DNA of 64,000 nucleotides from the NCBI GenBank assembly GCA_963942565.1, contig OZ012688.1, positions 24,222,275-24,286,274 on the forward strand. Reading direction: 5' to 3'. Shown here one piece after another: positions 11,750 to 27,835 of the stretch. The notes below the pieces were generated by a model. The model saw only the letters and a list, made by a program, of their open reading frames with translations, searched no databases and was not told where the DNA came from. Position numbers and translations under genes: made by a program. This DNA comes from Maea johnstoni. Lineage: Eukaryota > Annelida > Polychaeta > Spionida > Magelonidae. How positions within the stretch are numbered: the stretch's first letter is position 1; the number at the start of each line of letters is the position of its first letter.

Positions 11750-12115
11750 AAATGTTTAATTGATACAAACTCATATATGAATATTAATCATTAATTAATG
11801 GATATTTCTTTTAAATATAATAAAATTAATGGTTTATAAATATTCATCAGATCTTGTAAACATCTAAAAATTATTTAGAATTTATACATAACGTATAAAT
11901 ATTTTACATTTCAAAATATTTATAAGATATATCAATATGTATATATCACGTATAAATATCTTAATGATTTATAGATATTCATATGTAATTCATCAATATT
12001 TCAGATAACTTACAAATATTAACTAATGGTTTATCACTTTTTATAAATGATGTATGAATATTTATGAATCGTCCATAGATATTTTAGATATTATTTCATA
12101 AGTATTCATATTTGC
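11750..12115. repeat. Very AT-rich degenerate short repeats
   Basis: Some 14 loosely similar units of the TTATAAATATTCAT type occur in both orientations. They may be a decayed minisatellite or a foldback. No coding content. Confidence 0.5.
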
Positions 12116-12552
12116 TGATTAACGTATTTGACCGTGGAAAAATTCGTGATTTTTTAAAAGTGGGCATTTTAAAGAAAAGAGGCCGCCACATTGGATCTTT
12201 TCTGATTTTCAGCTCATACTGGGTTGTCCGTATCTGTGTGCAGAGAAATAACTGGTTGATAAATGCATTTCAAAATCTATTATATCTTTTGCACAGCCTA
12301 AGAACGCAATGTGAGGGGTTGAATTAAAAATGATCACTTTTTAAAAACAAAATGGACGGAAAATTAGGGCAATTTATCGCACATAATGAATTGTAAAAAA
12401 ATAGTCCGGAAAATTCATAAATTTATTGCATTTTTATTTGCCAAAAAAATAACTGTTTAACCCAGGAATTTTTAACAAAACATGACCAATTGAGGCTAGT
12501 CCACTTAAGATTAAGTAAACAGCTCAAAATATTTATGCACTCCTCTATGTTT

Positions 12553-12555
12553 GCG

Positions 12556-12615
<60 letters not shown>
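12553..12615. repeat. (GC)n(GA)n compound microsatellite
   Basis: GC dinucleotides (12553-12570) run directly into GA dinucleotides (12571-12615). The GC part can adopt Z-DNA and the GA part can form a triplex. Frames read through it on the minus strand are artefacts. Confidence 0.95.
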
Positions 12616-12617
<2 letters not shown>

Positions 12618-13695
12618 CTGACATGAGCCACTTTTCCTCCGATCGTACCCACTGACCACTATCGTTCTCTCGCAAGAGCGTACGACACAGGGAACGGAAA
12701 GCTACGACTGCCAAATCGTCCAGAGCATATCTTCGATTAGCTCACGTGAGCGTTTATGGGCGCCATCTATAGTCGGATGTTCATAGCTGCCCATTCAACG
12801 CTCACAACTTAACCTTCACAAACATGAGTAGAAGAAAGTAGAAATGTCTGTGCGCTCGATTCTAGTGAGGGCGCTGCGACTTTACTTGCATCTTGGCTCC
12901 TGTACCAACAATCCGCATCAATCGGCAGCAAAGATAATTTCGATTGCTGGCTTGGCACTTAATTGTGCCAGGTTAAAAACTCGAAGCGGAGTGTCTGCTA
13001 GCTCCGCCATTTTGACGGCCATCGTTTTATTTACTTCATGAATTTTGCTTATTGGCTAGCTTCGATCATGTGCTCAATGACATCACCACAATGTCCACCA
13101 TTTTCCGAATGGTCTCTCTCGCCTCAGACTTTAAATTCACGAAAGAAAACTTAATTTCCACTGATTTTGAAAAAAATTAACACCAGCCCGTAGTGAAATA
13201 TGTCCGAGAAGCCAAGATATCACTGCATGTAAGTTTTGGACAGCGCATCTGTGCGCCGCCGGGTTGGTAAAATACACAACCAAGACCCCAATAGGAGGAA
13301 GTCAGGGCGTAGATGTCATTAGTAACAACAGCATAACAGGAAGACATCGTCGCACTCACAGGGCTAATCTTCGATTTCCGAACATCAACATTAGAAACAG
13401 TGCATTCAACAATTCAGCTGAAGAGGACATATTGCCGGCACCCTCTTTGCACGAACAGGTAATGGTCTTACGTGTGTTTTCAGTCACAACTTCAGGTCCG
13501 CGGCCTCCTTATTTTCACGAGTTATGTTTCGTAACACTGAAAATTGAATGCCGGGCAATGGCAATGCAATGACATCGTAATGTTACCAGAGACAGAGGTT
13601 ACTAGTAGAATGCCCTTGTTTTTTTCGCTTTTATACCAGTATGGCACCAGCAAATCGACTGAACTATCTTTGAAGTCGTTGCTTTTATAAAGTCA

Positions 13696-13696
<1 letters not shown>
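12616..13696. other. GC-richer island, possible promoter or exon, unassigned
   Basis: CpG content is higher than nearby. The sequence includes a CCAAT-type ATTGGCTAGC near 13050 and an open plus-strand frame from 13171 to 13459 that ends at a plausible donor (CAG followed by GTAATG). The frame has no ATG near its start and encodes a polar segment (HRANLRFPNINIRN, then EEDILPAPSLHEQ) that I do not recognise. It could be an internal exon or chance. Confidence 0.2.
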
Positions 13697-13732
<36 letters not shown>

Positions 13733-13757
13733 AATTATTATTGTTATTATTACTATT

Positions 13758-13796
<39 letters not shown>

Positions 13797-13898
13797 ATTA
13801 TTAATAATATTTTTATTATTATTATTAGTATCATTATCATAATTATTATTATCATTATTATTATTATTATGATATTATTATTATTATTATTATTATTT
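13697..13898. repeat. TTA microsatellite, left part
   Basis: An imperfect (ATT)n tract of about 200 bp. It continues at 14353-14428 on the other side of the element at 13912-14352, so it was probably one tract before that insertion. Confidence 0.9.
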
Positions 13899-13909
13899 GT
13901 ATTAATCAT

Positions 13910-14351
13910 TACCGTATTCTTCCGATTGAGCACACATGCCCAAATAAGCGCACAGGGCCTATTTTTCACGGTTCGAGGGTGAATGACCAGCCCAAATGTC
14001 ACGAAAAACTCGTAAAACTTCCCCAAGAAGAAGTAAGAAAAGAAGAATTACATACCTTTCCTCTTGCTGTGTCTGCAAACCAGCGCTGAATTCCGCAATT
14101 TCAGCAGTTCCTTCACGCTCTCACTGTTCATATTCGCCGCATGATTGTACTATTGACCAATTTATGATCTCACGTGCGCGATTGTAGCTGCAAACGTCTA
14201 AGCTAAGGGAACAGCGAGAGTGCAAAGGCGCAATAATGGCCAATGCTCTCCGATCGGCAATCATTGAGGTGTGCGGTAAAATGGAAGATCGCCTTCTTCA
14301 GAAAAAATTCCCAACCTCTATCCGCACCGTGCGTTTAATCGGAAGAATATG

Positions 14352-14354
<3 letters not shown>
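13910..14354. mobile_element. TA-flanked MITE (Tc1/mariner-like), copy 1
   Basis: The element (13912-14352, 441 bp) has TA on both sides and inverted ends CCGTATTCTTCCGATTGAGC and, inverted from the right, CCATATTCTTCCGATTAAAC. The interior shares a long block (around CTTTCCTCTTGCTGTGTCTG to TATTCGCCGCATGATTGTAC) with the inverted copy at 23723-24163. TA targets point to the Tc1/mariner/pogo superfamily. No transposase is encoded. Confidence 0.75.
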
Positions 14355-14395
<41 letters not shown>

Positions 14396-14455
14396 TTTAT
14401 CATTATTATTATTATTATTATTATTATATTAATATCATTTCTTTGGGGGGGGGGG
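14353..14455. repeat. TTA microsatellite, right part, then poly-G
   Basis: (ATT)n to about 14428, followed by a run of G near 14444-14457. The 136-codon frame crossing it is poly-Tyr from the repeat. Confidence 0.9.
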
Positions 14456-15548
14456 GGCTTAAACTTAATTGCAGAAATTTTCCACAATACCATGTTAGCC
14501 CATTGTTAGGAAAGCAAAAAGGAAATATAAACCAACTAGCTATACATGTAGACGTTGTACTTGAGTGTGTGAGTTCCATAGCACTGATTTATGGTAGTGG
14601 TGTCAGTGGTATGTGTACTTTCACACAGCTCCCATTTATTATTTGAGTTCACCTTGGCCTAGCACCAATGACTGGAGTGGACTGAAACGCCATGCCTTAC
14701 ATTCACCTCTCTCTATTTCCCACTTGAGTGCTGTTTGCTGTGGCTATTCGGAACACGCAAACTTTTAGACCATGATTGCTTTCACACTATGCCAGCAGCA
14801 CCATAAGCACTGGCAATGAGGTCACACTTTCAAGTTCCCCATGCATGGACAAGTTTTACAAGCTATGGTTGGTTTTCTATCAGCTTGTTTAAACTTGTGT
14901 GAGTTTCGAAAATGGTGTTCAATATATCGCTCGAAGGCATTTTGTGTTATGAGCAAGAAATCCAGCACTTGTGGTCCACAATCTAACTAGTGCATCCCTG
15001 TGATTGAGACCCCAGATATTCCTGTGGGCCTATGTATTTGATAAAGCTGAGACCTTAGTAGAGATTTATTTATGATTTCCTGAAAGGATGATCCTTTGAT
15101 AGATGTATATAGCAGTCTAGTGAGTCTACCTTATTAACTTATTTTATTTAATAGTCACCTTAATCCCCCCCCCCCCCCCTCTATGGATATTTATGCTTGC
15201 TTTAGAGAATTAACGGTGTTAGTATATGGCATTTCATGTTTTTCTTAGTCAATCAGACAAAGAAAAAACAACAACGTGGAAGTATAGGTAATTGTGAGTG
15301 GAGAACCCTTATCATCTGGAGTTCTGGTGACAAACTTCAAGGTTAGAGCATTGATGGTTGTGCAGTGAGATAATGCAGACCCCTTTGATACATGCTTGCC
15401 ATTTACATGTGTGCACATAGTGAATGAGTCAATATGAATTGCACTATAATATCACAGAGAAGATTAATGTGATGTCTTGTGGTGTATCATGTTACTAGGA
15501 AACACCCACTATGTGTAATTCAGTGGCCACGGTCAGGAGATATTGTGA
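14456..15548. other. No gene seen; poly-C tract
   Basis: Ordinary AT-rich sequence, with a run of C near 15165-15179. Confidence 0.4.
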
Positions 15549-15866
15549 GCCAATAAGCAGTGTCTTAGCCAGGATTTAGAAACTGGGTGCCTAAAATTGG
15601 CAGTTGTAAAACTTTTGGGCGTCCAAATTTTTAAGGGGGATCACAATATACTCATATTTCAACCATAAACATGTATAAATTCATCAAAATAATGCATGAT
15701 ATCATTAAACAATATCATGGGAATTATAAGATGAAAATTTACAATTATAAGCTTGAGATTGAGATTTTTAGAAATTCCACACAAAAATATTTGGGTGTCC
15801 TGAGGGGTTCTTTTTAACGGTTTGGGTGTCCAAAAAGGCACCCAGACACCCTGCTGGCTAAGACCA
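15549..15866. mobile_element. MITE with GTCTTAGCCAG ends, copy 1
   Basis: Inverted ends GTCTTAGCCAGGATTTAGAA and, from the right, GTCTTAGCCAGCAGGGTGTC, with subterminal TTTGGGTGTCC motifs. Related in inverse orientation to 40068-40330. No convincing target duplication, so the exact limits may extend further. Confidence 0.6.
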
Positions 15867-18981
<3,115 letters not shown>

Positions 18982-19299
18982 TTAACCCTTGTCATGCTAG
19001 ACCCCCATATGAGAGAACCTATCCCCTGGGACCAGGGATATTGTGGATCTACCCACCAAATCAAAAGGATTTCATAAATTTCTATTACTGTTTCAATAAT
19101 GTGCTTTGCAAACTAAAATGGAAACATAGTAAAAGGTAAAACCTTGATATCTAGTATAATTCAATACCCCTTTATTGACCTATGTAGTTTTTATTTTGCT
19201 AAGTGCAAGGGTACCCAAAGACCGGATATATCCGGTGTTGGTCACACAGGCAAGATATGTAGCACCAGATATATCCGGTGTTAGCAAGAGCAGGGTTAA
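18982..19299. mobile_element. TTAA-flanked MITE, second type
   Basis: TTAA at both edges, with ends TTAACCCTTGTCATGCTAG and GCAAGAGCAGGGTTAA. The right half contains two palindromic GATATATCCGGTGTT segments about 50 bp apart. It resembles the 38021-38246 unit in its ends only. Confidence 0.6.
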
Positions 19300-20505
19300 G
19301 CATCTCTATGAAGATTTTTTATTTTGGCTCAAAAAGTTACAGAAATGACTTTCTCAAAAGGAAATTGAAACTTTGAGAAAAATGGTTAGTTACCCAATAT
19401 TCAGACCAGAAATCTTTTAACTTTTGCAATTAAATCCTGATTTGAAAATTTGGAAATAATCCCAAAAAGGCATTTGGAAAACTATGCTTGACGAAGTTGA
19501 ATTATAATGAGATATCAACTGAATTCAGCAACGATTCAAAAACCATATGACACAATACTCATTATCTTTTAAAACATACAAGTGCTGAAGTCTTTACACT
19601 TGACCTATTTCAAAAGGGATAAAGGTACATTCAGATTTTTTTTCTTTTATGAAATATTTCATCACCTTTAGACGACATGTAGCAATGGGGGCTTTTGTGT
19701 CTATTTACATAGGACAGATAGCATGAACGATGTTATGAAATGGATAAGGAGCTCTTTGAAGAAATCTCGCCCTATATAATTTGGTAACTGATGATAAAGA
19801 GTAAGAAATGAAAGTTATTGCTGGTTGCTCCAGTTTATAAAGGCATTGAACCCCTTTTAATGCTGGCATGGGATTGCACTCTTGGCCCCATTCACCTCCT
19901 TGCATTTATATCAGGTGATTGGACCATATCAGGACTCAACGCTAACATCTGCTCACCAAGTAAAGATAAAAGAAAATCACATTTCGGTTGCCTAATAAAA
20001 CTAGTACAAATCATGGATATTCTGCAACAGCGATTAAGGGAAATAACAGGATTCTTGGATTTCTGAATATAACTTTCTTCCCTGCCCTGTTTGACATACC
20101 AGCACTGTCTTGTCTTACATTGAGCTGGTTAAGGTTTACTTATTGAGCTCTGATGAGAGTGATTTGTTATAGAGGTGACAAGGTAGATATTTTCACGGTC
20201 AATGTCAATCTTGTTCATGTCTAGGCCATATCACCTTCGCTGAGATAACACTTATCTAAAACATTGGAGGTCATTCAGGCAGAGATATCCAGTCACTGTT
20301 ATAACCAGGTCATTTGTTACTTAAGAAATATGTAAGTGATGACGTGGGTCAATCCAAAGAATGCAAAGATATCAACAGATATGACTGAAGTGTCCTGAGG
20401 ATTATTTGCATAATAGTGTAATTGATCACCTACTAGGTCTTAGCTTTTGGCGGGGTAATATAAAAACAGTCTTTGCAAAATGGTTAGAGCTCAACACACA
20501 CAGAA
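19300..20505. other. No gene seen
   Basis: AT-rich. Short open frames (for example 19818-20066) have no recognisable features. Confidence 0.4.
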
Positions 20506-20701
20506 CTCATTTTTCACGAATGGATAATCCATGAATATCACAAAAATCTCACAGAACATGTTCTTACTCTAATTGACATTCTAAAATGCGTACTAGGGTA
20601 GGTAGGGCTCATTTTTCACGAATGGATAATCCATGAATATCACAAAAATCTCACAAAACACGTTCTTACTCTAATCGACATTCTAAAATGCGTACTAGGG
20701 T
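20506..20701. repeat. Tandem duplication, period 102 bp
   Basis: A block starting CTCATTTTTCACGAATGG at 20506 repeats from 20608 with only a few differences, ending in ACTAGGGT. The MITE at 20702 sits at its right end. Confidence 0.85.
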
Positions 20702-20890
20702 CAGGGTCTGACACTTAGATTCTAGGCTAGGGGCCCGAAAAGGTCCTTTGATGAAAAATGGTGGTCCAAAACAGGATTTCTGGTTAATATACATACTACT
20801 TTGGGCCCCTAGTCTGAAAAATCTAGGGGCCCACAGCAAAATTTAGGGGCATATGCCCCTGGGCCCCTGGGAATGTCGAACCCTGAGGGT
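20697..20890. mobile_element. 184-bp hAT-like MITE, 5-bp TSD
   Basis: The element (20702-20885) begins CAGGGTCTGACACTTAG and ends TGTCGAACCCTG. It is flanked by AGGGT (20697-20701, 20886-20890). The interior is rich in GGGCCC segments that pair with one another. CAGGG ends suggest hAT, although 5 bp is shorter than the usual 8-bp hAT duplication. Confidence 0.6.
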
Positions 20891-21097
20891 AGGTAGGGCT
20901 GTAGGCCAGGGTTACAGAAAATAAGAAAACTTATGAAAATATTGATCAAGCTGTTGACAAAAAACTGCACCGATAGTGCGTACATTACTTTATGGTCGCA
21001 GGGGAAGCGAGTGGGGGGTTGTAACTGTAAGCATACTGTGATTATGACTTAAGTGGGAAGATGAGCTAGTATTATCCTGCAGTATACTTAAGCCCAT

Positions 21098-21592
21098 TAC
21101 CGTATTACCTCGCATACAACACGCACTTTTATACGCCACAACACCTATGTCAAGGAGGGGGTGCGTGTTATCAACGGGTACATAAAACAGAACTTTTTTA
21201 CATTGATGCTATGGGTGCGGGGCGTGCGTGGTAGCGAACATCTATCTTTAGTGGGTTCCTATTGTCTATTGTCCTGTCACCATGACGATGTTATGATGAT
21301 TGCTATTATGATGCCCTATATGTACCAGCTCATGTTTAAAAATAGGCTACCCGTACTGGTAATTGGTATCACTTGTACAGTGACTCTGATCACTATAAAC
21401 ACTGTAAGCCTCTAATTCAAGAGGCAACGCGGGTTACGGTACAAGGGTCAAGTACTTAACCGGACACTCCACACTCCCCAAATCCGCCTGCGTGTTATTA
21501 AAGGGGAATTGTATTTTACATATGGGAAAGGGACTTGGGGAGGGGGTGCGTATTATCTATGGGGTGCGTGTTGTATGCGGGGTAATACGGTA
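21098..21592. mobile_element. TA-flanked MITE (Tc1/mariner-like), second type
   Basis: The element (21100-21590, 491 bp) has TA on both sides and 21-bp ends matching at 20 positions (CCGTATTACCTCGCATACAA on the left, CCGTATTACCCCGCATACAA inverted from the right). Subterminal GTGCGTGTT motifs recur at both ends. The 84-codon frame inside has no transposase motif. Confidence 0.75.
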
Positions 21593-23720
21593 CCTCTAAT
21601 AATTGCATCAGCCAAAGATTTGAATGAAATCTTTCAAATGAAATCATACTTATCATAGGTGGTAAAATATTTGAAAGAGAAATGTTCATTAGTACTATTC
21701 TAACAGTTCTCCTTCAAATATTTTGCAAATTAAGTCTCAGTTCTTAATTTGTTGTCAAAAGCGTTATATATCCAGACAATAATTTCTAAAGGAACTTATA
21801 GGTATCAATGGTTAATCCATTCTCATCTGGAGGTCATGTATTGGCAGGAACGTATCGTAATATCTTCATATCAATGCAAATGGTTTGAAAAACACTGCAC
21901 CGAATGCTATTGTTTCAGACCGCTTTGACAATCCCTCTTCAAATATTATTCAATGATAACTCCTTGATGAGGTGTGTTCAAAGCTGTCAGACCATGTGTG
22001 CACTCTTGATATGAAGTAGACTAGCCCCTAGTCTATGATTTCATCAGATCATTCTTTTCTCTGTTCTGATCTCTATCATTTGCTTAATGTCTAGATGTTG
22101 GTTCCTGTGGCTTATGATAGATGGCACCATGGGTGGGCACACCGGTCAGTCAGAATCAAGAAATCCAAATGAACCCATGCTGGCCACCTGGTGAGTCAAT
22201 ATAGAACTAAATATGAGTAGACATCTTAGAATGTTATAAAAACATAAGGTAAGTTATTAAAGACGTGAAATAAATTTCTTGGCCTAGGACTAGGCTAGAT
22301 ATGAAGGTAATTACAATGCATGAGCATTGAGTGCAAGGGGGTCATGTGATCTGAGGTCATGTGCCCCATCATATAATCGCGGTTAAAGTCCTGATCAGTA
22401 TTTGGTACTAGTGATTTGCTGATATCAGTCAGATACACTAGAGGCTGTTGTGTGGCTGCAGAGTGAAGTGCCTACAAGATTAAGGTGAGGATCAGTCTAG
22501 ATTTCTAGACTGTCATATGTATTTTTATACCATGTCTTTTCTGTTACCAGGCACCAAATAATCTAGGTGGCCATACTGGTCAATTTAGTTAACACTTATC
22601 TCATCAGGGGAAAAGAGGACTCAGTTTGAGTATAGGAGTATTAGACAGTGTATGCCATCTATCTTTATTAATCGAATAAATTCCTGGAACATATTAACGC
22701 GATAATAAGTGTTAGTGATAGGATTAAAGAAGAATTATATACACCCTAATACCTAGGCTCAGAAAATCGTCAGTCTTGAACATGTTTAAACAAATGGGTG
22801 TTAATTATCTGGGCCAATAGTTGTAGTCAAGTAGGAGGTTAATGGGTAGGAATCTTTACCCAGCCTGTATTGACAGCTATACTGCTTACATCATGAGCAG
22901 GATAAGAGCTGTAATAAAAGGGAAATTTGTGGGTTCTGAATGGGGATATTATGCAGCTGACACAGACATTTCACACCTTTGCATCCATACCACTAGAATA
23001 TGAGCTAGAATGTGCTTCAAAAGGATATGTGTACTATGTCATCATCGTTGCCAATCCTGTGCATGTATATGATACTTTTGAAAATTGAATTTAAGAATAG
23101 AGTGTGAAATATCTAAAGGGGAATTGTGAGTTGAGTTCTTATAAATATTTCCTTATAATTTATTTTCTGTAACATGATCTGGTCACAAAGATACCACGAA
23201 GATAGTCTGGATGCTTTTGTGTACTATCAATAAGGTATTTGTAAATGTAAAACTATACCGAGGATTATCAGAAGTCCAAGTCTAGCAGAGTTGTTAGCCT
23301 CTCCAATAGCAGGGATGGTAAGCTCAAAACGGCAGAAAAACTGATGATGAACCAAGTTTTCAACTTTTTTTCTTTAGTCTTTAGTGATTTCTTACTGTTC
23401 ATTCCCCTCTCCGAACAGAGCTTAGATGTGCTTGAATAATTCTAGCTTATTCTTGCTGTTATTTCCTGTTTCACTTTACCGAACTGAGATTTGTGGGCGT
23501 ATAATTTGATCACTCTCTGATTCAGGGCTGCAGTGCGAGATGCTGATTGCTGTGGGTGGGATCATCAGCTATGCATGTTTATAAGTCAGCGGTTGAGCTT
23601 GCTTCCTGATATATGTTAGGGGTGCTGTTCTGATTAGGGATTAGTAGAGGCAGGGAACTTCTATTCAGATCTCTGATAGCAGTTCTCGATATCCTACCTA
23701 ATATCTATTTTGAATTGGAA
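21593..23720. other. No gene seen
   Basis: AT-rich, with fragments of the TTCTCCTTCAAATATTTT motif (for example 21706) that also occurs in the TTAA MITE families. No coding exon recognised. Confidence 0.4.
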
Positions 23721-24165
23721 TACTGTATTCGCCCGATTAAGCGCATGGTGCGGGTAGAGGTTGGGAAGGTTTTCTGTAGAAAGGATGTTGGCAATCATCC
23801 GTTTTACCGCACCCCTCAATGATTGCCGGTCCGAGCGTAACAGCCGTTATTGCACCTATGCGCTCTCGCTGTTCAGTTTGCTTAGACTTTTGCCGTTTGC
23901 CACATGTGAAAAGATCATTAATTGGTCAATAGTATGATCATGCGGCGAATATGAACAGTGAGAGCGTGAAGGAACTGCTGAAATGGCGTAATTCAGTGCT
24001 GGTTTACAGACACGGCAAGAGGAAAGGTATGTGATTTTGCTTTTCTTACTTCGGGGGGGACCTTTTACGAGTTTTTCATGACAATTGCACTAGCCATTCC
24101 CCCTCTAACTGTGAAAAAAGGTGCGTTAATTCATGACCCTGCGCTTAATTGGGGGAATACAGTTA
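23721..24165. mobile_element. TA-flanked MITE, copy 2 (inverted relative to 13912-14352)
   Basis: Ends CTGTATTCGCCCGATTAAGC and, inverted from the right, CTGTATTCCCCCAATTAAGC. A central block of about 110 bp is the reverse complement of the block in 13912-14352. The flanking TA is clear on both sides, but the exact edge is off by one base. Confidence 0.65.
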
Positions 24166-24173
24166 CCGAATAA

Positions 24174-24490
24174 TAGGGATGTCATCGATATGACCAATAT
24201 CGATATATCGATAACCCTCCTCAAACAATACAGCCTTCTTTCACTTGTCAATACACATATCAATGCAACGAAACATCGAAAAAATGAAATGGTAAAAAAC
24301 GTTGATCAATGCCTCATGATATTCCCTTATGGCATATTAACAGCTTATTCTTGGATACATCAATGCATCTTATCGAAATAATCGAAATCGGAAACAAAAT
24401 ATCAATATATTGAACAGAAAAAAAATTCATTGAAACATGTTTTGTTGATTGACTGCTGTAATGCTTTGAAAATAATTTGAGAATAGTATG
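24174..24490. other. Possible hAT-like end; unassigned
   Basis: TAGGGATGTCATCGATATG at 24174 resembles the end of the hAT-like MITE at 45421, but no matching right end was found. It may be a broken copy next to the element at 24493. Confidence 0.3.
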
Positions 24491-24804
24491 AATAGGGATT
24501 GATACCAGTACTTGATTCAATACCAAATACCGATATCAAATTGGAAAAAGTATCAAAAGTTTCACATTGTATTGTTAAAACTTAGATTATGTAAAAAATT
24601 GACATAATTGCTGTACCTGAACATTTCCATATGAAGGCAGTTTGCTTTTTTAGACAAAAGCTGACCGTGCTTAATTTAATGCATAGGTCCCTGGTAGTGC
24701 AGGCAGTATTGTCAAAAATATCACTAAGGTATCATATCATTAAAGAAATATAGATATCATATCAAACCTCGAAAATTTCAAAGGTGCCAATCCCTAAATA
24801 TTAA
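24485..24804. mobile_element. 304-bp hAT-like MITE
   Basis: The element (24493-24796) begins TAGGGATTGATACC and ends GGTGCCAATCCCTA. The flanking 8-mers AGTATGAA and AATATTAA agree at six of eight positions, which fits an aged 8-bp duplication. The interior is rich in GATATC-type pairs. A related single end (TAGGGATTGGCACC) occurs near 32551. Confidence 0.6.
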
Positions 24805-25595
24805 CTTTACAAATCGTGATTGTAGTTGAGTTGTTGGTTTGAGCATCCTTTTGTCATCCCCTAATGACCAGAATATTTTGATGATATATTTTTGATAAAA
24901 ACTTCGCCTGAGAAGAATTTGAAGGAGAATTATAAATCATAAGCCAACCAACAACTATTCTGTGAAATTGTACTTCATTTGACAGTTGTTGTCATAAGTA
25001 CTGGTCTATTGTGATGAAACCTTTTATGGAGAACCACACACATGAATGGATTGGTCTTCCAGGCATAAATTGCATTTATAGGTTTTGTTGGGAAAAATGC
25101 AATTTCCGATAATGAGAAAGGGAATTATTGTGATAAGGAAAAATAGGCAGAGGAGCATTCTTTGCTGGACAATGGGCTACTTATATAAATGCTGGCAATA
25201 TTTTTATAGGCTAGCAGTAAGTGCAAAAAATCAACTCTTTGTTATTTACAATATGATCAAAGGTACGATCAAAGTCGTCAATGTTCATTGGATTTTGAGA
25301 TGATTGCTTTGACCCATTTACATCCAGAGTGTAGAAATATAGTGTGACACACATGGAAATGTTTTGGTAACAAAGGGAAATTTTGAGAAATGTTTCAAAG
25401 AAAGTTATCGTTCAACTTGGGTCGAGCAATCCCTTAATAAATATTTTTTCAAATGATGCCAAGTAGTAATCTAGGTTGTTAGAATGTGTGTGCATTTCAC
25501 ATGTGAAAGGCGTCAATTGCACAACATTGCTCAGTATAGGATAAAGAGACTTCTAGATTTTTCATGCTTTATTTTAACATTCTTTTAAAAGGTAA
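24797..25595. other. No gene seen
   Basis: AT-rich; nothing recognised. Confidence 0.4.
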
Positions 25596-25905
25596 AAGGT
25601 ATTCGGTTTATAGTCTTGTATCCACCGAAGCGCTCACACAACCTTCCTCCCCTAGCAGGCCTGTACACACGGAAACCATTTCAATCCCCCGGGGGCTGGT
25701 GGATATTCCAGAGCAACTGGCAGCATATAGCGCACACGCTCTAAGCACTGCCTTATTTATGCTAGGTACCCATTTTGCAGCTGGGTAGACTGAAGCAATA
25801 TGGAATAAACTGTCTTGCCCAAGGACAGACCAAAGTGCCCTGGCCCGGAATCGAACCAGCGACCCTCTGATTACTAGTCCGACACCTAACCAACTGAGCT
25901 CCTTT
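25596..25905 (-). repeat. tRNA-derived SINE with deuterostome-type body
   Basis: On the minus strand the head reads GAGCTCAGTTGGTTAGGTGT (box A) and GGTTCGATTCC (box B). It is followed by CCTTGGGCAAGACAGTTTAT, CTTCAGTCTACCCAGCTG and GGGTACCTAGC, a body common to tRNA SINEs of many marine invertebrates, then a GAGCGC-type tail. About 310 bp. It differs from the SINE family at 2091 and 4312. Confidence 0.75.
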
Positions 25906-26199
25906 GTCTTTTAGAGAGCATACTGATAATGATTTAGTAGAGGCTTTTGTCAATGAGAAAACAACATGATAACTCAGCCTTTTTGCCACTGCTGTGTAAA
26001 AGGGATAGATGATTTTTTTTTAGAATTTCCCAAATTCACATCAACTGGATTCACATAATCTGTTTTGAAATTTCTTCAAAGAAATATTTTTCAGGAAACC
26101 GCCTGTCCAAAAGACAGACTGGCGGGTCCGGGCTAGATCCCTGGTTGGAGGTATAAGATAGAATATTGTAATGAAACATGACAGGAGAAGTAGCACGGT

Positions 26200-26389
26200 A
26201 GACGTGGTGGCGCGTATGGGTAGATTGAATGAGGCCAGCACTGTTGCCCCGTCCGTGGTATGATGCGGGCAGGGCGCTGGGCAGCCTCATTCCCATCCTA
26301 CTCCACACCTTCATAACAGCGACACCGACAACTCCGAGGCCAGCGAATACAAATGCCGCTCCTTATACCACCACAGGCTGATTTGCCAT
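26200..26389 (-). pseudogene. Possible relic of a small membrane protein
   Basis: The minus-strand ATG at 26389 starts an in-frame segment MANQPVVV, then a TAA stop, then GAAFVFAGLGVVGVAVMKVW and RMGMRLPSALPASYHGRG. It has one hydrophobic helix followed by a basic stretch, which recalls the N-terminus of TIM14/DNAJC19-type import proteins. No J-domain HPD motif follows, and the internal stop argues against an active gene. The similarity is by eye only, and chance is possible. Confidence 0.15.
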
Positions 26390-26838
26390 TCAGGCCGGGG
26401 CCGACTCTTCACCCGTGAGGTGTTGCCTACGTTTAGTCCAGTAATGTGCAGGGTATGGAATGAATAATTGAAGTTCATTATTCGGTATTAAAAATCACTA
26501 AGCCGGCGCCAGGTGGCATTGAGACACCCCTGTCCAATTATTTTGCAGAAAGAAATGGGAGAGTGTTTTGGGGGTACTTGGTCCATGCATGCGCTGGGTG
26601 CCATTATTTTTAACAAGGAAATGCTGAATGATATCTATTTCCTCCACTGACCTCCAGGTCAAACTGAAGTTAAGCTGGCTATAATGGTTTGTTAACCTGA
26701 AGCCCATGAAATTTAACTCTAGTGATGCTGCACATGTTATATGTTATCAACTAGAAGATCCATGCACCAGCAGTCTTACATAACATTCATATTAATATAC
26801 ATACACACACATATACATACACACACATATACATATAC

Positions 26839-26841
<3 letters not shown>
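26390..26841. other. No gene seen
   Basis: Moderate-GC then AT-rich sequence without recognisable coding features. Confidence 0.35.
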
Positions 26842-27614
<773 letters not shown>

Positions 27615-27835
27615 CTGATAATGATGATGATGATGATAATAATAGTAATGATGATATTCAGATAATAATAATGATACTACTAATAATGAGAATAATGAGA
27701 ATAATAATAATGATAAAATTTAATAATAATGATAACAATACTAATAATGATGATGATGATGATGATAATCATAATTGTAATAATGATAATAAAGATGGTA
27801 ATAATAATTATAATGATGATTATTATACAAGGGGC
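27615..27835. repeat. Imperfect ATG/AAT trinucleotide repeat
   Basis: Runs of GATGAT and AATAAT with interruptions. Open frames on both strands are repeat products. Confidence 0.9.

Noticed and set aside
25838-25905. Functional tRNA gene on the minus strand
   Set aside because: Boxes A and B are present, but the acceptor stem does not pair and the sequence continues into a typical SINE body.
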